From Bdellovibrionales bacterium (GTDB taxonomy: Bacteria > Bdellovibrionota > Bdellovibrionia > Bdellovibrionales > JAMPXM01): a DNA stretch of 18,398 bases. The position numbers were made by a program, and so were the translations under genes. Shown here one piece after another: positions 11,593 through 18,398 of the stretch (position 1 is its first letter; the number at the start of each line of letters is the position of its first letter). The DNA lies in assembly GCA_005793615.1 (NCBI GenBank), contig SXRI01000347.1, forward strand, positions 1 through 18,398, in the 5' to 3' direction. The notes under the pieces were generated by a model, which ran no database searches, was not told the origin of the DNA, and saw nothing but the letters and a program-made list of their open reading frames with translations.

Positions 11593-14496
11593 ATGCGACG
11601 GATTTGCTTAATACTTGCTCGATTTTCATTGCTGACAACTCTTTTGGCGCTGTGCACTCTACTATGCTCTTTGGCGCGGGCTCTTCCTCCTGATATTCAC
11701 TGGAACAAGATCGAAACGCCGCACTTTACCTTGGTATTTGACTCACGGCACTACGAACTTGCCAGCATGTATGCGCGTGGCGCCGAACAAGCCTTTGCCA
11801 GTGTCTCGCCACTTTTTAGCGTGTGGCCTGATAAAACCGTTATTCTGATCGACGATTCGACCGACATCGCCAATGGTGCGGCAACCGGTGTGCCCTACCC
11901 GACGATTCTCGCGTACCCAGTTTTACCTACGTCACTCGACTCCGTGTCGGATTTTGGTGATTGGAGCGTAGAGCTTCTGACTCACGAATACACCCATATC
12001 TTAAATTTCGAACCCGCGAGCGGCGTGATGTTGCCACTGCGCTACATCTTTGGCTCGATCGTTCGCCCCAATATCCTTCTGCCTCGCTGGTATTCCGAAG
12101 GACTGGCGACCGACATGGAAACGCGTTATTCTCGCTACGGTCGACTGCGCTCGCCTAACTACCTGTCGATCATTCGCGCCATGATTCTCGACGGCACCCT
12201 TCGCAACGAAGACATCTCGCGAGTCAATGAAGTCACGATTCCTGATTGGCCCGGCGGCATTCGCCCGTATCTGATGGGTGCGCTATTGATGGATGAACTG
12301 GTGCGCCAAAAAGGCGACTCGATCATTGGCGATTTGAACCAGGTCTATTCCCGGCGCATTCCATTTTTTATCAACGGCCCGGTGGAGGATCGCTTCGGTC
12401 TCGATTACGCCGCAATTCTGGAGCAAACCTACCTCCGTGCCGAGAAAATGGTGCAACGGCAGGTGGCCAGCATTAACTCACAGCCTCGACAACAGGAAAC
12501 CGAACTCGCACAATCTGGTTTTTTTAACCATAGTCCGGCAATTTCTCCTGATGGGACTCGTCTTGCGTTCATCGGCAAAGTACATAATGTCGACAGCCTG
12601 ATTTACATCGTGGGCCGTGATTCGAGTGGCGCCTTCGCCTTCGATGCAAACGCGAAAGCCGCGACGACCGGTTCAATGATCACACGCGCCAGCTGGTTTC
12701 CGGATGGCAAATCGATTGTTCATGACGGGATTGAGACATTTGACCGCAACTACGAATATTCTGACTTGTGGATCCTCGATGTTGAGGCCAAAAAGGACAG
12801 ACAGCTCACCCGGGGTTTACGTGCGCACGAGCCCGTGGTCGCCCCTGACGGCCAAACTATCGTCTACGTGCAACTTTTCCCAGGAAGCACCGGACTGAGC
12901 GCAGTCAATGCCGATGGCACACGCCAGGTGAATTTGTATGTGCCACCGCTTCAAACCCGGATCTCACGCCCGGAGTTCTTGAGAGGTAACGAGATCATCT
13001 TTTCTGAACGGCGCTCAGACGGTGACGAAGTCTTCAAGGTCCTCAAAGTCAAAAAGACCGCTGATGGCTCGCTCTCGGCCGATGGGGCTCCGCAGACAGT
13101 ACTCGCGGAGTTTAAGCCAGTGCACTTTCCGCGTCTCACCAAAGATGGTTTACTTTTCATTTCTGACCGGTCGGGGGTTCCCAACCTCTTTCTTGCTGAC
13201 AAAAAACTCAAGAAAGCCCGCGCCATCACCAACACCACCACTCGCATCATGACCGGCGATCTTGATCCCCAGACTGGGGATCTTTATTACTCTAAGCTTC
13301 TCGGCAAAGGGCAACGGATCCACAAAAGTCCGCGCGTGAGCTGGAATGCGATGCCTCCCACGCCCCCGACCGTCGAGCCCCTTCTTGACACCAAATGGCC
13401 CGAATACAAGCCGCAACCACCGCCAGCGGATATGAATGTTGCCGCCGAAGAATACTCCCCGTGGTGGTATCTTTTACCGCGTTACTGGATGCCGTATATG
13501 TACCTTGGCCCCGGCGTTTCTTATTTCTCGGCATCAACGACCGCGAGTGATCCGACGGGACGTCATGCCTACACTTTACAGGTCGCTTACGATTCACTCA
13601 CCAGTATGCCAAGTGCCTTCGGCACCTACACGAATGCAACCACACGGATACCGATCACACTCACCGCATTAAACTCATATGATTATGTTTATAGCGGCAA
13701 CTATATGCGACAAATTACGGATCTCGAAGGGGTGGCCGGTTTCTACATCCCCGGCTTGAGCAATCGCTGGAAGGGCGCCGTTGGCTGGAACAGCTCCTCA
13801 ACGATCGTGCCCGGCTTATCGCTCAAGCGCGATGGCCCGGAAGCACAGATTTCCTATTCCAATGCCAAACACCGCGGTTTTGAAATTTCACCGGAAAAAG
13901 GTGGCAGCGCCTCGCTCATTCATCGCCACTATCTCCCAGGAATAAGCGACCTTGAATACGACGTCAGCGAATTGCATCTCTCAAAATTCCTCTCGGGCTC
14001 GATCTTACCCGAGCGTCATGTCTTGGCATTTTTCGCCAATGCTTCACTGGCACCACGGCTGGACAACCCGGTTTTCGGAGTCAGCACTCTCAGTGCGACC
14101 TATCAAACACTTCCCGGGATTCGCTCGATGGTCATGCGCGGCTATAACTCAGGCGTGTTTATTGGGCGCAATATGTATCAGGCGTCTCTCGATTATCGTT
14201 TTCCTCTCAACTATACCTACCGGGGATTCTCGACGAAGCCTTTCTTTGTTCAGCGCTGGCATGCGGATTTCTTCGCGGATGCCGTGACCCTTGACGGGTT
14301 TTCGTACGACTACACGACCAAGAAATTCAATACTGAGCGTCTGGGACATATGTTTTACGGTACCGGTATGGAGATCAAACTTGATACCACCATCGCCTAC
14401 CACATGCCGCTGCAGTTTATCTTCGGCCTCTACTATGGCAGCGATGAACGCGCCAACCCGGCCGGGCTGTTTCCGGCAATCAGCCTTGGAATGTGA
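11593..14496 (+). CDS. Gluzincin protease / TolB-like propeller / Omp85-like barrel fusion
   Basis: The protein has 967 residues with a signal peptide cleaved near A30 (CSLARA). Residues 35-290 form a zinc metallopeptidase of the gluzincin (peptidase MA-like) type: HEYTH at 131-135 and the third ligand E169 in RWYSEGLA. Residues 305-600 form a TolB-like propeller with repeated PDG turns (SPDGTRLAF, FPDGKSIVHD, APDGQTIVYV, TKDGLLFISDRSG). After a Pro-rich linker, residues 640-967 are an alternating aromatic beta region. VMRGYNSGVFIGRNMYQAS at 847-865, followed by LDYRFPL, matches the RGY/F motif and next strand of Omp85 barrels. The final residue is Met rather than the usual Phe. I infer an outer-membrane-anchored periplasmic protease. 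Related multi-domain proteins may exist in delta-proteobacteria and Bdellovibrionota. The ribosome-binding site GGAGAGGA lies eight bases before the start. Confidence 0.85.
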   Translation: MRRICLILARFSLLTTLLALCTLLCSLARALPPDIHWNKIETPHFTLVFDSRHYELASMYARGAEQAFASVSPLFSVWPDKTVILIDDSTDIANGAATGVPYPTILAYPVLPTSLDSVSDFGDWSVELLTHEYTHILNFEPASGVMLPLRYIFGSIVRPNILLPRWYSEGLATDMETRYSRYGRLRSPNYLSIIRAMILDGTLRNEDISRVNEVTIPDWPGGIRPYLMGALLMDELVRQKGDSIIGDLNQVYSRRIPFFINGPVEDRFGLDYAAILEQTYLRAEKMVQRQVASINSQPRQQETELAQSGFFNHSPAISPDGTRLAFIGKVHNVDSLIYIVGRDSSGAFAFDANAKAATTGSMITRASWFPDGKSIVHDGIETFDRNYEYSDLWILDVEAKKDRQLTRGLRAHEPVVAPDGQTIVYVQLFPGSTGLSAVNADGTRQVNLYVPPLQTRISRPEFLRGNEIIFSERRSDGDEVFKVLKVKKTADGSLSADGAPQTVLAEFKPVHFPRLTKDGLLFISDRSGVPNLFLADKKLKKARAITNTTTRIMTGDLDPQTGDLYYSKLLGKGQRIHKSPRVSWNAMPPTPPTVEPLLDTKWPEYKPQPPPADMNVAAEEYSPWWYLLPRYWMPYMYLGPGVSYFSASTTASDPTGRHAYTLQVAYDSLTSMPSAFGTYTNATTRIPITLTALNSYDYVYSGNYMRQITDLEGVAGFYIPGLSNRWKGAVGWNSSSTIVPGLSLKRDGPEAQISYSNAKHRGFEISPEKGGSASLIHRHYLPGISDLEYDVSELHLSKFLSGSILPERHVLAFFANASLAPRLDNPVFGVSTLSATYQTLPGIRSMVMRGYNSGVFIGRNMYQASLDYRFPLNYTYRGFSTKPFFVQRWHADFFADAVTLDGFSYDYTTKKFNTERLGHMFYGTGMEIKLDTTIAYHMPLQFIFGLYYGSDERANPAGLFPAISLGM

Positions 14497-14605
14497 GCCC
14501 GACTTTCGGACAGCCGTTACGATAGCGGCCGCGCTAAGGCGCCAACAGACCTGCTCTATACTTTGCAGGACCTCGTTCAACAAAATAAGAAGGAGGTTCA
14601 TCTTT

Positions 14606-14989
14606 ATGAACGGTTTCAATCGCGTTTTTCTAATGGGATATCTAGGTGCCGAGCCTGAAATGCAGGCCTCGCGCACAGGCAAGTCATACGTCCGACTCAG
14701 TCTGGCAACTCATCACAACAAAAAACTCGAGTCAGGAGAGCGCGAACAATCGACCACTTGGCATCGCGTAACCGTGTGGGGAAAAAATGCCGAGCGCTGC
14801 CAGACCTTTCTCAAGAAAGGTTCGCCGTTGGCGGTCGAGGGGTACCTGTCGAAATACACTTACGAGCGCGACGATGGTTCAGACGCCTCGACCTTCTCCG
14901 TGGTTGCACGTGAGATTCACTTCATCGGCAAAAGTCCAGATCGCCTCCTCGACCCGACTCCCTCTGAAAGTCAAGCTGCGAGCACTTGA
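14606..14989 (+). CDS. ssb: Single-stranded DNA-binding protein (short, without acidic C-terminal tip)
   Basis: The protein has 127 residues. The start is fixed by AGGAGG (14591-14596); the frame is open further upstream but that part is not SSB-like. The OB fold is complete: FNRVFLMGYLGAEPEM, RLSLATHHNKK, TTWHRVTVWGKNAERC, FLKKGSPLAVEGYLSKYTYE, VVAREIHFIG. In bacterial SSB a disordered tail ends in a DDDIPF-like tip that recruits repair and replication proteins. Here the tail is 20 residues, ending in SESQAAST, with no acidic tip. It could be a second, accessory SSB. A possible -10 box TATACT (14557-14562) lies inside CCTGC/GCAGG upstream, without a good -35. Confidence 0.93.
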   Translation: MNGFNRVFLMGYLGAEPEMQASRTGKSYVRLSLATHHNKKLESGEREQSTTWHRVTVWGKNAERCQTFLKKGSPLAVEGYLSKYTYERDDGSDASTFSVVAREIHFIGKSPDRLLDPTPSESQAAST

Positions 14990-15007
14990 CAAGATTGTTC
15001 AATCTTG
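14990..15007. repeat. 18-nt inverted repeat directly after the ssb stop
   Basis: CAAGATTG and CAATCTTG flank TT, an 8-bp perfect dyad. It starts one base after the ssb stop codon. As RNA the 2-base loop would need the closing pair to open; as DNA it could bind a dimeric regulator. No T-run follows. Confidence 0.5.
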
Positions 15008-15027
15008 AAACAGTAGTTATATGATAT

Positions 15028-15074
15028 GCCGCATCTATTATGAGCTAGAGACTTTGAGCGAAAATAGATGCGGT
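15028..15074 (+). terminator. Long stem-loop between ssb and the next gene
   Basis: CCGCATCTATT (15029-15039) pairs perfectly with AATAGATGCGG (15063-15073), extended by a G-T pair, around a 23-base loop. TGG and T4 (15077-15080) follow. The 11-bp stem is the strongest hairpin I see in the window. The short T-run makes it a moderate terminator; it could also be a leader element controlling the gene at 15126. Confidence 0.5.
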
Positions 15075-15125
15075 GGTTTTCAAGGCCCTCATGGTGACCC
15101 AGAACGGCGACCCAAAGGTTGAACA

Positions 15126-15647
15126 ATGGATAAATTGACTTGGATTAAAGATCTCGTTCGTGCTGAGCAAAAGATGGAAGAATCTGGAGTCGTTGACTTC
15201 AGCGTCGGTTTCGACCCACAACAAATATTATTTACAGAATCCATCTCCTTCCTCAATACGATCAAAACCGCCTTCGTTGAAGCCGCGAGCTCGTTTAACC
15301 AACTCAAAGGCTCCTCGGTCGGGCGAATCAAGATTTATGGAATCTCCAACACCCATGCGGACTTCATGCTGTTCCGCAACGGCTTCAAACTGATTTTTGC
15401 TCTTAAGGAACCTGGCGTGATCGGCATTCGGTTTCATTTTGTCGGAGCCGGACTTATGCAAATGCCCTCACAAGTTTCCACGGCTAATATCGCTGACGGC
15501 GTAAAAGTACCGACCGAAGAGGATATGCTGACAGCTCGCTGGGCGGCCTTCGGCGACCTGGTATGGACCTACCAGGAACAACCAGTAAAAGTCGATTATC
15601 TTGTTCGCTACTACATGACTCGCTTCATTCGCGAATCTGCAAAGTAG
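15126..15647 (+). CDS. Conserved-looking cytosolic protein of unknown function
   Basis: The protein has 173 residues, with no signal peptide and no membrane segment. A weak ribosome-binding site (AAAGG, 15114-15118) precedes ATG 15126. The sequence predicts an N-terminal helix (LTWIKDLVRAEQKMEESG), a second long helix (ISFLNTIKTAFVEAASSFNQ), then paired strands (GRIKIYGIS, DFMLFRNGFKLIFALKEPG, GIRFHFVG), and a C-terminal helix (DYLVRYYMTRFIRE). Such an alpha/beta layout is compatible with a small ligand- or nucleic-acid-binding domain, but I recognise no family. It lies 136 bases after ssb, separated by two hairpins, and converges with the kinase gene. Confidence 0.75.
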   Translation: MDKLTWIKDLVRAEQKMEESGVVDFSVGFDPQQILFTESISFLNTIKTAFVEAASSFNQLKGSSVGRIKIYGISNTHADFMLFRNGFKLIFALKEPGVIGIRFHFVGAGLMQMPSQVSTANIADGVKVPTEEDMLTARWAAFGDLVWTYQEQPVKVDYLVRYYMTRFIRESAK

Positions 15648-15692
15648 ATCGCAGCTGCCTTTTGGGCGCCATCAAAGCGCATCTAAACCCAT

Positions 15693-18398
15693 CTAACAGA
15701 CTCGGTCTGACGGAAACTCCAGTATAAAACAGGTGTTAGCCGCCGCGGTATCGACATAAAGCCGGCCGCCGTGGTCCTCAATGATGCCCTTAGAAATGCT
15801 CAAACCGAGCCCGGTACCCTTACCGACTTCTTTCGTGGTGAAAAACGGCATCATGATTTTTTCAATGACTTCCTTCGATATTCCAGACCCGGCGTCCGTG
15901 ACTTTGAGCCTGAGGGACCCATCCGTCTCTTTGATAGCTTCTATTTGTATCCATTTCTCATCGAGAGTCCTCATCGCATCGATGGCGTTGCCGACGAGAT
16001 TGACCAAGACCTGACTGAGTTGACTCGCACGCCCCTTAATTCGCACACCGGGAGCTGACGTAATCCGAACCTTGATATCCGCGTGATGCAGAAGATCCCG
16101 ACAGAGAGCTAACGAATCCTCGATCACAAGGTCTATTTCGACATTTTCAAACGGATCTTGCTCAGAGGTACGCGCAAAGGCCTTTAAACCGCGAATTATT
16201 TTTTCAATACGCTCAGTGGTCTTAGTGATTTTTCTGATATCCTCACGCAAGGCCTCCACATTGATTTCGCCAGATTGTTCAAGCTTTCGCTCAAGGAGCC
16301 TGCACTTACTATTGATGATCATCAGCGGATTGTTGATTTCATGCGCGATTCCGGCCGACATTTCTCCGAGCGTCGCCATTTTCATGGCATGAATCAGGTG
16401 AGACTCTGCTTGCTTGCGTGCGGTGATATCGTACTGAATTCCAATGAATCCTTCGATCTCACCGCGCGCTCCAAAAACCGGCGAGATCGTGCTCTCGAGC
16501 CAATATAGGACTCCGTCTTTACGGCGATTGATGATCTCGCCTTGCCAGACTTTTCCGGAGCGTATCGTTTCCCAGAGGTCGCGAAAAAACTCCGCATCGT
16601 GCTTTCCGGAACTGATCAGACGATGCGTGGCTCCAATAAGCTCGGAGCGCGAGTAACCCGAACCACGACAAAAATTGTCATTTACATCGGTGATAACGCC
16701 ATCAGTATTGGTGAACGCAAATGCCGAGGTTTTATCCAGAATCCCGTAAAAGAACTTGGCACGACTGTTCGCATGCGTCTCATCGTCAATATCGATCAGG
16801 AAACCGACGATCTCAACTGGCCGACGGGAGCTATCGAAAATCACTCGTCGACTGTCACGCACCCAAAAATACTTGCCATCGGCTTTTCGTAAGCGATAGG
16901 TCAATGCGTGTGTCGCCTGGTGTAGCGAGCCCCCGCCCCCAACCATCCGCGTAAAGGACATGTGAAAGGTCGGCCGATCGTCAGGATGGATCAGGTCCTG
17001 CCACAAAGCAGGTTGCTCCATGAGAGTCTTGGGTTCATGGCCGAACGAGTTCACGTTCTCGCCAATGAAGGTCAACGAAAACTCACCATCAACGGCACGC
17101 GAATAGAACACCGCGGGCACCGTATTGATGATGAGACGAAAACGATCACGCGTAAGTACCGAGTGCTCTAATTCTTCGCCGAGAATATTGATCGCGCCGC
17201 CAAGTGCGGCAAAGCTGTCTTTGCGCCCATCCACATTCACTCGGCAAGAAAAATCCTGGCTCGCTATTCTTGCGATGACACCTAGCAATTCCTCGGCATC
17301 AGTCAAATTAAGCTCATTAGACAGTTGCTCTTCGGAAGAAACGACCGCATGATCCGACTCGTTTTTCAACCAACTGACTGCCTCACTTTCGTGAGAGAAA
17401 ATACGCATCGGCACTGGGCTGCCGCGGCGAAAGAGTAAAAGCGCGGTGTTACCTAGAAGCGATGAGAATTTGGAACCGACGAGGATGGCAATCCGTGCGG
17501 CGAACTCAAGCGAGGTTGGCAGTGAATAATAGTTCCGCGCTTCGCGATCAACACCCTTGCTGTGTCGAATGTCTAACAAGAATGGCACTAACCCACCTCG
17601 GGTCAGAGTCTTAGCTGAGCGAATCACCTCTTCGGCATCGGCCAGAGCTTGTGCGACCGGCTTGGTACGACTTGCGAGAATTCCATCCGAACGCAAGGTC
17701 ACGTCAGCAGCCCGCGTGCTGATCGTCTCACCTTCATTTTCATCTTGATTCTGCGCTAATGACGCCCCCTCAAGAAGCCAGGCGCGCGCTTGTATTTCAT
17801 TGCGAAAGATTCGCGTCGGATAGCTCGATTTTGTAATACTCATCAGCACTGAGCCGATCGCCGTGGTTGCGAATGACGACGTAACAAAGGCAAGACGGGA
17901 AATGCCAGGGCCCGGATCATTCTCACGTAAAATCCGGCGGGCCTCCCAAGTGATTTTTTTTAGGCCACGTATATCCACCAGATGAGGCGTCGGCTTAAGC
18001 GGTAAAACTTGAGAGGTGCCCTGAACGATTTCCTTGGCCTCTTTTTCGCCAACACTTGCGCCCTTATGAACCTGCATCACTACTATGCCCGAATCTTCAA
18101 GTGATAGGACGCAGGCCGTGGTTTGAATCCTTCGAGCAGAACTTCCTGACGCTATGGACTTAAGCCAATTCTCGGCGTACTCCATTTTTTCAAAAAGCCG
18201 ACAGCTATAATCGACAGCGCCGGTCGGTCGATTAATACAGGTAAAGGTAAATTCCATAGCGGAATCAAAATACACCGCACAAACCACTGAGGCTGTTTCG
18301 GGATTCAGTCGCCGGGCCAATGTATCTAGAAAGTTTTTGTGGCTCTTCGTGTAGTTGAGGGGAAGAAAAACTCCATTTTTCGTACTGATTTTGTTTAA
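15693..18398 (-). CDS. Cytosolic PAS histidine kinase with three tandem STAS-like repeats (5' end outside window)
   Basis: There are 901 visible residues; the frame stays open to the window edge and the true start is beyond it (the in-frame TTG at 18320 falls inside a domain). Numbering from the edge: three SpoIIAA/STAS-like repeats end near residues 82, 210 and 346; the first is incomplete at its N-terminus. A HAMP-like linker (about 366-413) follows. A PAS_3-type domain is at 419-539, with WQDLIHPDD and YFWVRD. A second PAS with PAC is at 547-661. HisKA carries AGIAHEINNPL (phospho-acceptor H686). The HATPase has the N-box NLVGNAIDAM, the DAGSGIS box and GKGTGLGL. No membrane segment or receiver domain is visible, so this is a soluble sensor kinase whose response regulator lies elsewhere. 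It probably senses a cytosolic signal. Confidence 0.93.
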   Translation of the reverse strand, partial: LNKISTKNGVFLPLNYTKSHKNFLDTLARRLNPETASVVCAVYFDSAMEFTFTCINRPTGAVDYSCRLFEKMEYAENWLKSIASGSSARRIQTTACVLSLEDSGIVVMQVHKGASVGEKEAKEIVQGTSQVLPLKPTPHLVDIRGLKKITWEARRILRENDPGPGISRLAFVTSSFATTAIGSVLMSITKSSYPTRIFRNEIQARAWLLEGASLAQNQDENEGETISTRAADVTLRSDGILASRTKPVAQALADAEEVIRSAKTLTRGGLVPFLLDIRHSKGVDREARNYYSLPTSLEFAARIAILVGSKFSSLLGNTALLLFRRGSPVPMRIFSHESEAVSWLKNESDHAVVSSEEQLSNELNLTDAEELLGVIARIASQDFSCRVNVDGRKDSFAALGGAINILGEELEHSVLTRDRFRLIINTVPAVFYSRAVDGEFSLTFIGENVNSFGHEPKTLMEQPALWQDLIHPDDRPTFHMSFTRMVGGGGSLHQATHALTYRLRKADGKYFWVRDSRRVIFDSSRRPVEIVGFLIDIDDETHANSRAKFFYGILDKTSAFAFTNTDGVITDVNDNFCRGSGYSRSELIGATHRLISSGKHDAEFFRDLWETIRSGKVWQGEIINRRKDGVLYWLESTISPVFGARGEIEGFIGIQYDITARKQAESHLIHAMKMATLGEMSAGIAHEINNPLMIINSKCRLLERKLEQSGEINVEALREDIRKITKTTERIEKIIRGLKAFARTSEQDPFENVEIDLVIEDSLALCRDLLHHADIKVRITSAPGVRIKGRASQLSQVLVNLVGNAIDAMRTLDEKWIQIEAIKETDGSLRLKVTDAGSGISKEVIEKIMMPFFTTKEVGKGTGLGLSISKGIIEDHGGRLYVDTAAANTCFILEFPSDRVC

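Noticed and set aside
14291..14605. An N-terminal extension of the ssb frame by 105 codons.
   Set aside because: It overlaps the end of the fusion-protein gene, is not SSB-like, and a strong AGGAGG plus the family start place the true beginning at 14606.
15697..15709. A CAGAC/GTCTG mini-hairpin at the end of the kinase gene as a terminator.
   Set aside because: It lies inside the last codons, has only five base pairs, and no T-run follows on the minus strand.
18318..18320. TTG at 18320 as the start of the kinase.
   Set aside because: The frame continues open to the window edge and the upstream residues fit the first STAS-like repeat, so the gene is simply cut by the window.
1..18398. CRISPR arrays, tRNA or rRNA genes, ssrA, prophage genes or a toxin-antitoxin pair.
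   Set aside because: No regularly spaced direct repeats, cloverleaf sequences or phage/toxin proteins could be seen on either strand. The ATPase is alone and not next to an antitoxin-like gene.

Overview
The window (roughly half G+C) looks like chromosomal DNA of a Gram-negative, didermic bacterium, most likely a member of the Bdellovibrionota (Bdellovibrio/Oligoflexia-like). The reasons are several lipoproteins with signal-peptidase-II signals, a Pal/CpoB outer-membrane set, a large soluble PAS histidine kinase, and a Ser/Thr-rich lipoprotein of a style I associate with that group. The lineage call is inference. It carries ordinary housekeeping genes (smpB, rsmA, tsaD, pal, ssb) mixed with lineage-specific envelope and signalling genes.

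Layout. 1-280: the last 60 codons of an integrase-type transposase and a short gene-free stretch. 281-1862: a zinc-ribbon/TPR membrane protein converging with an SRAP (YedK/HMCES-like) abasic-site protein. 1923-4485: two unrelated lipoproteins on the + strand. The first has a phenylalanine every 11 residues, a right-handed coiled-coil signature. 4530-5669: a minus-strand AAA_14/DUF4143 ATPase whose start is covered by four alternating 14-nt half-sites with dyad centres exactly 16 bp apart. 5752-9109: a minus-strand run of an unknown exported protein, tsaD, rsmA and smpB; tsaD/rsmA and rsmA/smpB overlap, a translation-quality cluster. 9110-9408: a gene-poor divergent interval of about 300 bases with an orphan terminator-like hairpin and small repeats. 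9409-9837: a small exported Cys-containing protein. 9843-11508: minus-strand pal, a DUF4398 lipoprotein and a CpoB/YbgF-like lipoprotein. 11593-14496: divergently from pal, a 967-residue protein that reads as gluzincin metalloprotease, TolB-like propeller and Omp85-like barrel. 14606-15647: a single-stranded DNA-binding protein without the usual acidic tail, two hairpins, and an unknown 173-residue protein. 15693-18398: a cytosolic sensor kinase open at the window edge, with three tandem SpoIIAA/STAS-like repeats, a HAMP-like linker, two PAS domains and HisKA/HATPase.

How the genes may work together. The most suggestive unit is the divergent pair pal-DUF4398-cpoB / protease-propeller-barrel. 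Pal and CpoB belong to the Tol-Pal envelope machine, and the divergent gene supplies a TolB-type propeller joined to a protease and to its own outer-membrane anchor. No tolQ, tolR, tolA or tolB is in the window. The unusual items (that fusion, the ATPase operator array, the hendecad lipoprotein and the triple-STAS kinase) are stated as hypotheses; no homology search or structure prediction was run.
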